A DNA stretch of 33,092 nucleotides from a virus, in IMG/VR virus record IMGVR_UViG_3300025904_000008, positions 1 to 33,092 of that record; one strand, 5' to 3'. This document shows, piece after piece, positions 13,307 through 20,556 of this stretch. The notes below the pieces were generated by a model that had not been told where the DNA came from, searched no databases, and saw only the letters and a program-made list of their open reading frames with translations. How positions within the stretch are numbered: the first letter of the stretch is position 1; each line of letters starts with the position of its first letter. The position numbers were made by a program, and so were the translations under genes.

Positions 13307-13732
13307 TCACACGTCCAGCTCACGTCGGACGTCGTTGATGAGGTCCTTGGAGTGGTTCTGGACGATCTCGAACAACGCATTGTTGACCTTGTACAGCGTC
13401 TCGTAGAGGAACGTCAGCTCCTCGAACTCGTCACAGCTGTCCAAGAGGGTACGCGTGTGCACCTGCACCACGTTGCTGACGAGGTTCTGACCGGGGTCGA
13501 TGTGCTCGAGTGCGTCCTTCAAGGTGCAGCACCCGCACGACAGCGGTGTGTTGGGGTCGACCACGTAGTCGTCCTGGTCGAGACTCCCGGTGATCGCGGT
13601 CTCGAGGGACTTGTGCAGGTTGCTTCGGTACTCGATGAGTGCGAAGTAGATCGTACGGATGTCATCCGTGTTGGTGGTGCGGAGCTCCCACAGGGGAACC
13701 CCCGGCGGTGTGCGCCTGAAATTGAGTTTCAT
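13307..13732 (-). CDS. hypothetical protein, 141 aa
   Basis: A 141-residue, mostly helical protein with CGCC near residue 66 and long amphipathic helices in the C-terminal half (LLDSCDEFEELTFLYETLYK). The start at 13732 (MKLNFRR) is preferred to an ATG at 13789, which would lie in a hairpin. A ~104-base structured gap precedes it. Not recognised. Confidence 0.65.
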   Translation of the reverse strand: MKLNFRRTPPGVPLWELRTTNTDDIRTIYFALIEYRSNLHKSLETAITGSLDQDDYVVDPNTPLSCGCCTLKDALEHIDPGQNLVSNVVQVHTRTLLDSCDEFEELTFLYETLYKVNNALFEIVQNHSKDLINDVRRELDV

Positions 13733-13761
13733 GGTTACTACCGAACCTCTCTGTTTCGATA

Positions 13762-13817
13762 CCTTCCGTATGGGAAGGGAGCCATCCACGTCTCGCAGGG
13801 AGGTCGTGACGTGGATG
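13762..13817 (-). terminator. intercistronic double hairpin
   Basis: Two inverted repeats in the 104-base gap between the stop at 13837 and the start at 13732: CATCCACGT (13783-13791) with ACGTGGATG (13809-13817), 9 bp; and CCTTCC with GGAAGG (about 13762-13778). No T-tract. It could end or attenuate the unit begun at 14421 or stabilise mRNA ends. Confidence 0.5.
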
Positions 13818-13836
13818 ACCCTCCTCTCACAAGGAA

Positions 13837-14082
13837 CTAGCCGACCACTTGCACCTCGACGTTAGGCCACTCCTGCTCCTCGACGAGTGCGCGCACGTCC
13901 TGTGCGCACTCCTCGATCTCGGTGGCAGGCTTGTCGAACCCGAACCGCTCACGGTGTAGGCCTGCCTTCGGGCTGCTGCACACGGCGTACGTGAGGTTGT
14001 GCTTCACGACCACCGCGTCCAGATGGACCTCGATGTCGTCGTTCAGCAGGTCTGTTGGGAAGGTGACTTGGAGGTGAGGCAT
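13837..14082 (-). CDS. hypothetical protein, 81 aa
   Basis: An 81-residue protein with alternating strands (HLQVTFPTDLL, IEVHLDAVVVKHNLTYAVC) and a C-terminal helix then strand. ATG 14082 forms TGATG with the secreted-protein stop. No family recognised. Confidence 0.65.
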   Translation of the reverse strand: MPHLQVTFPTDLLNDDIEVHLDAVVVKHNLTYAVCSSPKAGLHRERFGFDKPATEIEECAQDVRALVEEQEWPNVEVQVVG

Positions 14083-14390
14083 CAGATGCCACCTCCGTCG
14101 TACCGCCAGCACTGGTCGAACTTGCGGTCGGCCTTCTTCACGTAGAAGATGCAGACCAACGGTCGCTCTCCTGTGTTGGGCAGCTTGCGGATGATGAAGG
14201 ACTTGCCGACTCCGTTCCCCTGGGTCTTGGCGTTCCAGTGACAGTTGAGGCTGTCCTCGGTCTTGCAGGGTTTGGTCACCCAGTGCGGGAGCTCGTTGTT
14301 CGGTGTCGAGGCGCTGCTACCACTCAGGGTGGCCGTGCCGAGCACCGCAGCAGTGACAGCTCCTGCCACCGTTACGAGTGTGTTGGTCAT
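14082..14390 (-). CDS. small secreted four-Cys protein (paralogue 2)
   Basis: A 102-residue protein with a signal peptide (MTNTLVTVAGAVTAAVLGTA, cleavage near SSA about residue 27). The mature part carries W-x4-C-x7-C-x-W ... C-x-FYV ... DRK-x3-CW, the same cysteine and aromatic frame as the protein at 12456-12749. Both are short, exported and probably two-disulfide proteins. It is the first gene of the unit driven from 14421, with GGAG seven bases before the ATG. Function unknown. Confidence 0.75.
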   Translation of the reverse strand: MTNTLVTVAGAVTAAVLGTATLSGSSASTPNNELPHWVTKPCKTEDSLNCHWNAKTQGNGVGKSFIIRKLPNTGERPLVCIFYVKKADRKFDQCWRYDGGGI

Positions 14391-14420
14391 GGTCGTGCTC
14401 CTTCTTCTCTATTGGATTCC

Positions 14421-14450
14421 ATTATATAGGAACCTCGCGCGGACCTTCAA
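14421..14450 (-). promoter_or_regulatory. leftward sigma70-like promoter (CTATATAAT class)
   Basis: TTGAAG, 18-base spacer, TATAAT on the minus strand. The spacer's GTCC..GCGAGGTT-CTA matches the 11978 promoter at almost every position. ACCTTC/GAAGGT (14443-14448 and 14470-14475) forms an inverted repeat overlapping the -35, perhaps ending the preceding unit. Confidence 0.75.
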
Positions 14451-14487
14451 CACCCCAATTCGTGGGCGCGAAGGTCACACGTGGTCA

Positions 14488-14664
14488 CTATCCATGGGTT
14501 ACTGGAGAGTTGTGCGACTTGAGGGTCAACATCGAGTAGTACTTCACCTCGCCTGCCTCCACGAGGCGTTCCAGGTTCTCGTAGAGGTCGATTGGGTCCT
14601 CGACGGTGAAGATCCTCTGTTGGATGGCGTCCTCACTTGTAGTCAGTGTGACGATGGTGGTCAT
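14488..14664 (-). CDS. hypothetical protein, 58 aa
   Basis: A 58-residue protein (MTTIVTLTTSEDAIQQRIF, then VEDPIDLYENLERLVEAGEV). ATG 14664 preceded by GGGAGGTG. Last gene before the 14421 promoter. Not recognised. Confidence 0.65.
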   Translation of the reverse strand: MTTIVTLTTSEDAIQQRIFTVEDPIDLYENLERLVEAGEVKYYSMLTLKSHNSPVTHG

Positions 14665-14669
14665 TTCGT

Positions 14670-15080
14670 TCACCTCCCTGCGTTGCATGCGCCGCAGTAC
14701 AGCTGGTCGCACATGCCTTCGAGGTGGCTGAGGGCTGACTCGATCGTGAACCCCTTGGCCACCATCTTTTCGACTGCGCGGGCCTTATTCAGTGAGTGCT
14801 GCGCCCTGCCTGCATCGGTCATGTCTTCGTACTCGCGGTAGTCGAGGTAGAACGCACCGCGCTCGGGGTAGCACAGGCACGTCGAGAGGCTGGACGTGAG
14901 GTACTCGATGGCCCAGCTGTACGGCGTTGATGAGTAGACCGAAGGGGTCTCGCCGTCCTCACGAAGTTCGGTTTCTCGCGTCACGAACCTCAAGAAGTCC
15001 TCGTCCTCGAAGTCCTCGTTGTCCCGAGCGTTCTCGATGGCACTGATGACTGACCGTGCCAAGCACTGCTTGGTGTGCAT
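14670..15080 (-). CDS. hypothetical protein, 136 aa
   Basis: A 136-residue helical protein with two C-terminal cysteine pairs (GMCDQLYCGACNAG) that look like half of a zinc site, plus CLC at mid-protein. ATG 15080 follows GGGAG. The 196-base AT-rich iteron region lies directly upstream. Function unknown. Confidence 0.65.
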   Translation of the reverse strand: MHTKQCLARSVISAIENARDNEDFEDEDFLRFVTRETELREDGETPSVYSSTPYSWAIEYLTSSLSTCLCYPERGAFYLDYREYEDMTDAGRAQHSLNKARAVEKMVAKGFTIESALSHLEGMCDQLYCGACNAGR

Positions 15081-15157
15081 TAGCTTACTCCCTTACTGTC
15101 GTATGCTTCCCGCATGTTTGGACCCTTGGGTACCAAGATGCGCCTATATTTGCAGTT

Positions 15158-15205
15158 TTAGGTATTGAGGTAATAGGGTAGTTAGGTAATAGTTATCTAA
15201 GGTAA
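15158..15205 (+). repeat. three tandem 16-bp iterons in AT-rich gap
   Basis: Three consecutive 16-base units (15158-15173, 15174-15189, 15190-15205), each ending AGGTAA and carrying TTAG or TAG-like starts. They lie in the gene-free interval 15081-15276, which is much more AT-rich than its surroundings. Downstream are a 7-base CCTCAAT tandem (15268-15281), GGTAGG/CCTACC and a CTGGG/CCCAG hairpin (15286-15300). This is the look of a replication origin or an operator array. It is the best origin candidate in the window. Confidence 0.6.
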
Positions 15206-15276
15206 GAAGTACTTGTACCTGGTAGGCATTGTGTTCCTTGTAAACCTACCCCCTACGTTTCTCAAATCCTCAATCC

Positions 15277-15393
15277 TCAATTGCCTGGGGTATATCCCAG
15301 TATCACTAGGACCCTGAGGAGGATGAGGACCCACGCGTAGATGAGGACCCCTGCGAACATGGACCCGATCACGCGATTGAGGAACCTGTCCAT
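15277..15393 (-). CDS. small membrane protein, 38 aa
   Basis: A 38-residue ORF, MDRFLNRVIGSMFAGVLIYA then WVLILLRVLVILGYTPGN. Residues ~9-33 form one strongly hydrophobic helix after a basic N-terminus. ATG at 15393; the upstream site is weak (GGAAG about 14 bases away). It fills the gap between the Cys-rich gene and the iterons. Probably a membrane peptide; existence less certain than its neighbours. Confidence 0.5.
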   Translation of the reverse strand: MDRFLNRVIGSMFAGVLIYAWVLILLRVLVILGYTPGN

Positions 15394-15418
15394 ACCTGTT
15401 ACCGTCTTCCTGTGGTCT

Positions 15419-15667
15419 TTAGCACCCGCAAGTCCCGGTGCCGGTCGCCTTCGTCATGTGACACATCCCGCAGATGTTACCCCGGGAGTTCGTCCGTCGT
15501 TCTGCGGCCTCGCGGGCCTTGGTCTCGTCGGACTTTGGCTTCCGGCGGAACATCTGGGCCTGAGCTCGTGTGTGTGCGGTGTCGTTGGCACACCGCCCGT
15601 CGTTCTTGTACAACTCGTTCGCGATGTACGGATTGAAGTACGCCGCTCGTTGTGCTGAGTACGCCAT
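15419..15667 (-). CDS. Cys-rich small protein, 82 aa
   Basis: An 82-residue protein with a Lys/Arg-rich middle and a C-terminal CGMCHMTKATGTGTCGC, plus an earlier Cys (GRCANDTAH). Four or five cysteines and a His suggest a zinc knuckle, possibly nucleic-acid binding. ATG 15667 has AAGGAG at the right spacing. It follows the strong terminator at 15697-15733, so it needs its own promoter or read-through. Confidence 0.65.
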   Translation of the reverse strand: MAYSAQRAAYFNPYIANELYKNDGRCANDTAHTRAQAQMFRRKPKSDETKAREAAERRTNSRGNICGMCHMTKATGTGTCGC

Positions 15668-15696
15668 GGTACTCCTTTCATAGTCCCCCGAGTAGG

Positions 15697-15733
15697 GGTG
15701 GCGGGGTAGGGGGCCGAGTCCCCCTACGCCACC
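15697..15733 (-). terminator. strong hairpin terminator after HTH gene
   Basis: GGTGGC with GCCACC (outer 6 bp) and GTAGGGGG with CCCCCTAC (inner 8 bp), separated by a 3-base bulge and closing a 6-base loop. It begins five bases after the stop of the 15738 gene. Very stable, no T-tract. Confidence 0.8.
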
Positions 15734-15737
15734 GTCC

Positions 15738-15986
15738 TCACTCGGACTTGGCCTCTTCGGCCACCTCGGCGGGCTGGGCCTTCTTGGCGACGTACGCCTG
15801 CGTCCACCTCTCGAGGTCGGCCTGGTCGACACCCTTCTTGTCGTCCCACTTGATGAAGGGCGCCTTCCCCTTGGCGACGCGCTGCGAGGTGTAGTTGTAC
15901 ATCATCTGGGGCGGGATACGGACGTCGAGTCCGGCAGCCTCCAGCTGTGCGTTGACGTACTTGTGTGCGGCGTAGGGTGTAGTCAT
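15738..15986 (-). CDS. small HTH (excisionase/MerR-like) regulator, first leftward gene
   Basis: An 82-residue protein (MTTPYAAHKYVNAQLEAAGL, then IPPQMMYNYTSQ, a basic wing and VDQADLERWTQAYV) with the layout of an Xis/MerR-type winged helix: recognition helix after PPQ, wing, then a helix with a conserved Trp. It is paralogous to the middle of the 11297-11791 protein and related in pattern to the one at 8243-8503. ATG 15986 follows TAGGAG; reading back to 16082 would translate the A-rich leader and is unlikely. Its place at the divergent control region makes it a candidate master regulator, an inference. Confidence 0.7.
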   Translation of the reverse strand: MTTPYAAHKYVNAQLEAAGLDVRIPPQMMYNYTSQRVAKGKAPFIKWDDKKGVDQADLERWTQAYVAKKAQPAEVAEEAKSE

Positions 15987-15997
15987 GGTAGTACTCC

Positions 15998-16065
15998 TAG
16001 GTTGAGAGATGTTTGGATTGAAAAGAAATTGTTTTGTTTTGTTGTTATTTTTTATTTTGTTATAA
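15998..16065 (-). other. G-free leader of the first leftward transcript
   Basis: On the plus strand no C occurs from 15998 to 16065, so the leftward RNA would have no G from its start until the Shine-Dalgarno of the 15986 gene. It is mostly A and C with some U. Such RNA cannot form GC pairs and leaves the ribosome site open. It stands out sharply against the GC-rich genome. Confidence 0.75.
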
Positions 16066-16086
16066 CTATATAATACATGCAAGCAA
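16059..16086 (-). promoter_or_regulatory. leftward promoter candidate at the divergent region
   Basis: TTGCTT (16081-16086), 16-base spacer and TATAAC (16059-16064) on the minus strand, directly before the G-free leader. Overlapping AT-rich hexamers make the exact -10 uncertain. A second leftward -10, TGATATAAT at about 16145-16153 (extended -10 form), lies further upstream. Confidence 0.55.
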
Positions 16087-16119
16087 AGCTGCGCGCGGCT
16101 CGGAGGGGTTTTAATACAC

Positions 16120-16200
16120 TCCAGGAGGTTTTGGTTGTGTTACTATTATATCACCAACCTAGTCCTCCACCATCACCGACCTTATATACTACAGGTGAAC
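16120..16200 (+). promoter_or_regulatory. probable rightward late promoter region
   Basis: The gap 15987-16230 has no gene. On the plus strand CTTATATACT (TATACT at 16185-16190) lies 41 bases before the 16231 start, without a convincing -35, so an activator or another sigma factor may be needed. GGTTG/CAACC repeats flank the 16145 TATAAT of the opposite strand. Confidence 0.4.
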
Positions 16201-16230
16201 CAGCAGAGACTCTAGGAGCCGGAGGTCATA

Positions 16231-16596
16231 ATGGATGACGAGTTCGAAGGCGTAGAGCACGCGGTCGAGCACGGAGGTGTCGATCCCGAGTCCGCCAGCC
16301 TCTGGGACAACGAGGAGGCCCTCGATGCTCTGCGCGCTGAGCGCCAGGTGAAGACCGAGGAGTCCTACGAGCAGATGACGAAGCGCCTGTTCGAGGAGGC
16401 CTCGCCCCTCGCAGCGCAGAGGATCATCCACATCGCCGTCAAGGGAGCGAACGAGAACACGGCGCTTGCTGCGGCGCGGTACATCACGGACAAGATGTAC
16501 GAGGGCGAACTCGGCGGCGCGAAGCCGCTCTGGGAGAAGATCGTGTACGAGGCCGTCTCACAGGCCGAGCTGCACGCGAACGCGGAGAGGAGCTAG
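16231..16596 (+). CDS. putative terminase small subunit
   Basis: A 121-residue acidic, helical protein. The region ~55-95 (LFEEASPLAAQRIIHIAVKG, NENTALAAARYITDKMYEGE) resembles the helical repeat that phage small terminases use after their DNA-binding segment. It is the first gene of the rightward operon, and the large terminase lies two cistrons on. Start ATG 16231 with GGAGGT upstream. A clear HTH is not visible, so the call rests on pattern and position. Confidence 0.6.
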   Translation: MDDEFEGVEHAVEHGGVDPESASLWDNEEALDALRAERQVKTEESYEQMTKRLFEEASPLAAQRIIHIAVKGANENTALAAARYITDKMYEGELGGAKPLWEKIVYEAVSQAELHANAERS

Positions 16597-16598
16597 TC

Positions 16599-16646
16599 AT
16601 GAGCTGGCTTGTCATCCTGATCGTCGTTCTGGTGAGAGTCCTCTGA
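16599..16646 (+). CDS. 15-residue hydrophobic mini-ORF
   Basis: MSWLVILIVVLVRVL followed by TGA. It has a strong GGAGAGGAG Shine-Dalgarno inside the end of the preceding gene, and its stop overlaps the next ATG as TGATG. The peptide is almost wholly hydrophobic and could span a membrane. It may be a real micro-protein or serve only to couple translation to the EEP gene. Confidence 0.45.
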   Translation: MSWLVILIVVLVRVL

Positions 16647-17404
16647 TGCGCGACATCGTGGCGCCGCAGAAGGTAGGCGTCGGACTCGAGAAGAACCTGG
16701 CACACATCCGTGATGAGCACCCTCACGGTGTCGCTCTCACGGAACTCGACCTAGGCAAGCGCGACTACATCCCAGTCGTACGCAAGGTCTTCCGTCCGCA
16801 GTTCGAGGTCATCGCTCCTGATAAGGGACAGCACAGCAGGGAGATTGCTGTCGTCGTCAAGGGCAAGGTGCTCTCGAACGAGACCATCCAGATCAGTAAG
16901 GACATCGGCGATGCTGGTGTCGGCAACGACCGCTGGGTGAACCGCGTCAAGTACAAGCGGTGGGGTCGTACCTACGTGTGGCTGCACACTCACGTCGATG
17001 CCGTCATTCAGGATCACGAGCCGCGGTCGAAGGACTTCGGCAAGATGCTGGATAACGCTCGCACGTTAGTGACAGCGAAGGCGATGGAGACGATCGAGGG
17101 TCTGGCGCGAGAGGCTCTGCGCGATCCCAAGGTATTCGCGATCAAGATCAGTGGCGACTTCAACTACCTGCCGGTCGGCAAGGGCACCACCATCCCGCAA
17201 GTTCAGCCGTGGGAGTTCAGTCCCCAGGAGATGTTCCGCCGGCTCGGGATGCAGTGGGTGAACTCCCGCGTCGTCTACTACGCGTGGTCCAAGAACCTCC
17301 GCAAGCGCCGTGTCAAGCAAGTACCTCCGCACTCTCGGACGAACCTTTCGGATCATGGGCGAATCGTCGTTGACGTGCTGCCCCGTCTTCATCGTCGCAA
17401 GTGA
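16646..17404 (+). CDS. endonuclease/exonuclease/phosphatase-fold nuclease
   Basis: A 252-residue protein with EEP (DNase I-like) motifs in order: LTE at 31-33, REIAVVVK at 65-72, the HTH of WLHTHVDAV at 114-116 and SGDFN at 169-173, plus a late basic stretch. E33, D171 and N173 are the likely metal and catalytic residues; the final SDH (about residue 236-238) supplies the C-terminal His of the fold. It lies between the terminase genes, suggesting a DNA-processing role in packaging or host DNA breakdown, but the substrate is unknown. ATG 16646 is coupled to the mini-ORF stop. Confidence 0.75.
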   Translation: MRDIVAPQKVGVGLEKNLAHIRDEHPHGVALTELDLGKRDYIPVVRKVFRPQFEVIAPDKGQHSREIAVVVKGKVLSNETIQISKDIGDAGVGNDRWVNRVKYKRWGRTYVWLHTHVDAVIQDHEPRSKDFGKMLDNARTLVTAKAMETIEGLAREALRDPKVFAIKISGDFNYLPVGKGTTIPQVQPWEFSPQEMFRRLGMQWVNSRVVYYAWSKNLRKRRVKQVPPHSRTNLSDHGRIVVDVLPRLHRRK

Positions 17405-17422
17405 CGACCTAGGATACGAGCC

Positions 17423-18928
17423 ATGTCGCAAGTGAGCACTGCCGAGCGCGTGCTCGATCGTGCTGCCCTCTACAAGGCGGTTGGCTATCAGCCGCACAAA
17501 GAGCAAATCCTGTACCACAACTCCAAGGCGCGGTACAGGGTGCCAGTGTGCGGACGTCGATTCGGTAAGAGCACGATGGCAGGTCACGACCTTGAGCCCA
17601 AGCTCTTCCTCCCGAACAAGATGTACTGGATCGTCGGCCCCACCTACGACCTGGGTGAGAAGGAGTTCCGCGTCATCTGGGACAGCCTGATCATCAAGAT
17701 GCAGATGGGCAGAGACAAGAAGTTCAAGAAGGGGTACAACAAGAAGCAGGGGAACATGTTCATCGAGTTCCCTTGGCAGACGCGCCTGGAAGTTCGTAGC
17801 GCCGATCACCCAGAGAACCTGGTTGGTGAGGCGCTCGATCACGTGATCCTGTCAGAGGCGGCGAAGCAACGGCTCGAGACCTGGGAACGGTTTATTCAGC
17901 CGGCCCTGTCCGACCGTAGAGGCGGCGCAGACTTCCCCACTACACCGGAGGGCTTCAACTGGCTGCACAAGTTGTGGCAGCTTGGCAACAACCCCGACTT
18001 CCCACAGTACGAGAGCTGGTCGTTCCCGAGCTGGGCTAACGAGGTCGTGTTCCCGGGTGGGAGGAACGACCCCGAAATCCTGCAGATCGAAAAGACGTCA
18101 ACGCCTGAGTGGTTCCTTCAGGAGTACGGCGCCGACTTCGCTTCGTTCGTCGGCAAAATCTTCCCGGAGTGGGATGAGAAGGTGCACGTCAGGAAGGTCG
18201 AGTTCAGGCCGGAGCTGCCGAACTACATGGCCTTCGACTTCGGGTACACAAACCCGCTAGCGGCGATCGAGTTCCAGATCGGGCACAACGACGAGATCCG
18301 GATCTGGCGCGAGCACTACAAGTCCTTGACGACGATCCCTGATCACATTGACCTCCTCAAGAATCGCGACCACCCGGAAGGATACCATCTTGATCTCGCC
18401 TTTGGTGATCCGGCAGACCCAGAAGCGGCAGCGACGATTAGTCGCGATTTTGTCCCGTGCGTCTGTATGCCGGAAGTCAAAAGCGACTACACGTGGCGGG
18501 AAGGGATCGACCTCACGCGGGGGTTCATGAAGCAGGTGCCCCAAGAGACTGAGGGCGGCTCGATCATCGTAGTCGACGAGTACGGAACACCTGCCCCCGA
18601 CAGGCCGCGCTGGATCGTTGACCACTCCTGCGTGAACACGATCAAGGAGTACAACAACTACCGGACCAAGGAACCTGTGAAGGGCCAGAACGTTCCGGAG
18701 TTCGGCACCAAGATGGACGATCACGCCATCGACGCTATGCGTTACGCCATGGTCTACATCTGGAAGCTCGGCGCTACCTACAGTCTGGCCGACGTCTACA
18801 GCATGCCCAACCCGTGGACGCCGGTGGAACGTGTATTCGAAAGCTCGCCCGGGATCACAATGTCGGATGATGTTGGTTCCGGTCCTACTAGTTCGGGCTT
18901 CGGCAACCTGAGTGAAACGGAGTTCTGA
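17423..18928 (+). CDS. terL: terminase large subunit
   Basis: A 501-residue packaging motor. The N-terminal ATPase has CGRRFGKST at 43-51 (Walker A variant) and VILSEA at 141-146 (Walker B, catalytic E145). The C-terminal RNase H-like nuclease has MAFDFGYTNP (D272), LAFGDPAD (D329) and MDDHAIDAMRY (D437) as the metal-binding acids. The length is typical. It translocates DNA into the prohead and cuts the concatemer. The stop overlaps the portal start (TGATG). Confidence 0.95.
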   Translation: MSQVSTAERVLDRAALYKAVGYQPHKEQILYHNSKARYRVPVCGRRFGKSTMAGHDLEPKLFLPNKMYWIVGPTYDLGEKEFRVIWDSLIIKMQMGRDKKFKKGYNKKQGNMFIEFPWQTRLEVRSADHPENLVGEALDHVILSEAAKQRLETWERFIQPALSDRRGGADFPTTPEGFNWLHKLWQLGNNPDFPQYESWSFPSWANEVVFPGGRNDPEILQIEKTSTPEWFLQEYGADFASFVGKIFPEWDEKVHVRKVEFRPELPNYMAFDFGYTNPLAAIEFQIGHNDEIRIWREHYKSLTTIPDHIDLLKNRDHPEGYHLDLAFGDPADPEAAATISRDFVPCVCMPEVKSDYTWREGIDLTRGFMKQVPQETEGGSIIVVDEYGTPAPDRPRWIVDHSCVNTIKEYNNYRTKEPVKGQNVPEFGTKMDDHAIDAMRYAMVYIWKLGATYSLADVYSMPNPWTPVERVFESSPGITMSDDVGSGPTSSGFGNLSETEF

Positions 18929-20556
18929 TGTCGGTTTTTTCACCCCTGTGGTCTCGACGAGACAAGGGGACCCGGTCTGACCGGCTTTCGGAGGTCACAC
19001 TCGACGAGCTCGATGCGCAGAATTACGAGATCGTCCGCGTCATCAACGACGTCCCAGGTCAGGAATTCGCCATCGCTGCGCCACGATCCAGCTCAATCGG
19101 CTCGCAAGGTGCGATCGAGTTCGGCAGTTCGTCGCCTTCACCCTTCACTTCCTGGGTTCGACAGGAGTACAACCCGAACCTCCGCGGCATCGAAGGGCTC
19201 AAGAACTTCGACAAGATGCGCAAGAGCGACGGTACGGTGCGCGGGACGCTACGTGCCTACAAGATTCCTGCACTCGCCGGTCGGTGGTACAACCAGTACT
19301 ACTGCGACGAGAACGCTTCCGACCGCCAGAATAAGGTCTGGAAGGAGCAGAGCGACTGGGTTTGGCACAACCTGCAGAACTTGATGACCATTTCCTGGAC
19401 GCAGGTGATCACTGAAGCACTCCTAATGGTCGATTTCGGCTACTACATGTTCGAGTGTGTCTGGGAAAACCGCGTAGTTGACGGCAAATTGCGCACAGTA
19501 CTGACAAAACTCGCGCCAAGACACCCGATGGACGTGAAAGAGTGGGTTTTTGACTCACATGGCGGTCCTTTGGGCGTGATCATGTACACCGAGGTGTCGG
19601 ATATACACCCTCTCGGCGAGGTTGCCATCCCGATCGACAAGTTGCTCGTGTTCAGCTTCGATCGTGAGGGTGGCGACATCACAGGCGTGTCCGTACTGCG
19701 CTCGGCCTACCAGCACTGGTACTACAAGACGCAGCTGTACAAGATCGACGCCATCCAGAAGGAACGGCACGGCATCGGCATCCCGGTGATCAAGCTCCCC
19801 CTCGGGTACAAGAAGGGGAAGGACGACGTCGTTGCCGAGGAGCTCGGTCGCAACATCCGTACCAACGAGCGTGCGCATATCGTGTTGCCTCCTGGTTGGG
19901 AGGTCTCGATGCTCAAGCTCGAGGGGCAGCCGGTCGATCCGATGATCTCGATCGAGCACCACGATGATGCAATCCGCGAGAACATGCTGGTCAACTTCAT
20001 CGCTAGTGGTGCTCGCGAGGATGATCTCGTCATGTTCATGAAGGCGGCACGCTTCCTCGCCGACATCATGGCGGAGACGTTCTCGCTGTACTTGTACCCG
20101 AAGATGGTGACGTACAACTGGCCACTCGAGGAGCACTTCCCGAAGCTCAAGGTCCGCCGCGTTGGCGAGTCCGCCGATTGGCGTACGCTCAGCTTCGCGA
20201 TCAGGAACCTCATCGGCGCAGGCGCGCTTATCCCCGACAAGCCGCTCGAGGAGAACCTGCGCGAAGAGATGGATCTGCCGGAGATCGACGAGGAGACGTC
20301 GCGCCTCATCGCTACCCCACAGAACCCGTACGACGTCAACGACCAGACAGACCAGGGCGCACCTGGTGCTCCGAACGACATCCACAATAACCAGAACCCG
20401 AACTACGACCGCGGCAGTAAGGCACAGCAGCGGATTCAGCGCAAGAAGCGCAGCGCGAAGCAGCGCGGCGCGCGCGTGGGTCTGCCTCGACAGGCCTCGA
20501 TTCCTGCACAACGAGGACCTACCAGAACCGGTACGGGTGACAGGAGTGGCGGATAA
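18928..20556 (+). CDS. portal protein (DUF935/Mu gp29-like)
   Basis: A 542-residue protein following TerL. Its central region (MRKSDGTVRGTLRAYKIPAL, FGYYMFECVW, DKLLVFSFDREGGDITGVSV, LRSAYQHWYYK) is the DUF935-type portal pattern known from Mu-like phages. The ~70 C-terminal residues are basic and low in complexity. It would form the dodecameric ring at the packaging vertex. A hairpin, CCCCT..GTCTC-gac-GAGAC.AGGGG (about 18944-18969), lies just after the start codon and could affect its translation. Confidence 0.9.
   Translation: MSVFSPLWSRRDKGTRSDRLSEVTLDELDAQNYEIVRVINDVPGQEFAIAAPRSSSIGSQGAIEFGSSSPSPFTSWVRQEYNPNLRGIEGLKNFDKMRKSDGTVRGTLRAYKIPALAGRWYNQYYCDENASDRQNKVWKEQSDWVWHNLQNLMTISWTQVITEALLMVDFGYYMFECVWENRVVDGKLRTVLTKLAPRHPMDVKEWVFDSHGGPLGVIMYTEVSDIHPLGEVAIPIDKLLVFSFDREGGDITGVSVLRSAYQHWYYKTQLYKIDAIQKERHGIGIPVIKLPLGYKKGKDDVVAEELGRNIRTNERAHIVLPPGWEVSMLKLEGQPVDPMISIEHHDDAIRENMLVNFIASGAREDDLVMFMKAARFLADIMAETFSLYLYPKMVTYNWPLEEHFPKLKVRRVGESADWRTLSFAIRNLIGAGALIPDKPLEENLREEMDLPEIDEETSRLIATPQNPYDVNDQTDQGAPGAPNDIHNNQNPNYDRGSKAQQRIQRKKRSAKQRGARVGLPRQASIPAQRGPTRTGTGDRSGG

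Noticed and set aside
15738-16082. Longer 114-codon form of the first leftward gene
   Set aside because: The extra N-terminal residues would be translated from the G-free AT-rich leader and are Asn/Lys-rich noise; the ATG at 15986 has its own ribosome site.
17066-17842. 258-codon ORF on the minus strand across the EEP and large-terminase genes
   Set aside because: It is antisense to two well-recognised genes, has no motif or ribosome site, and reflects GC-rich codon bias.
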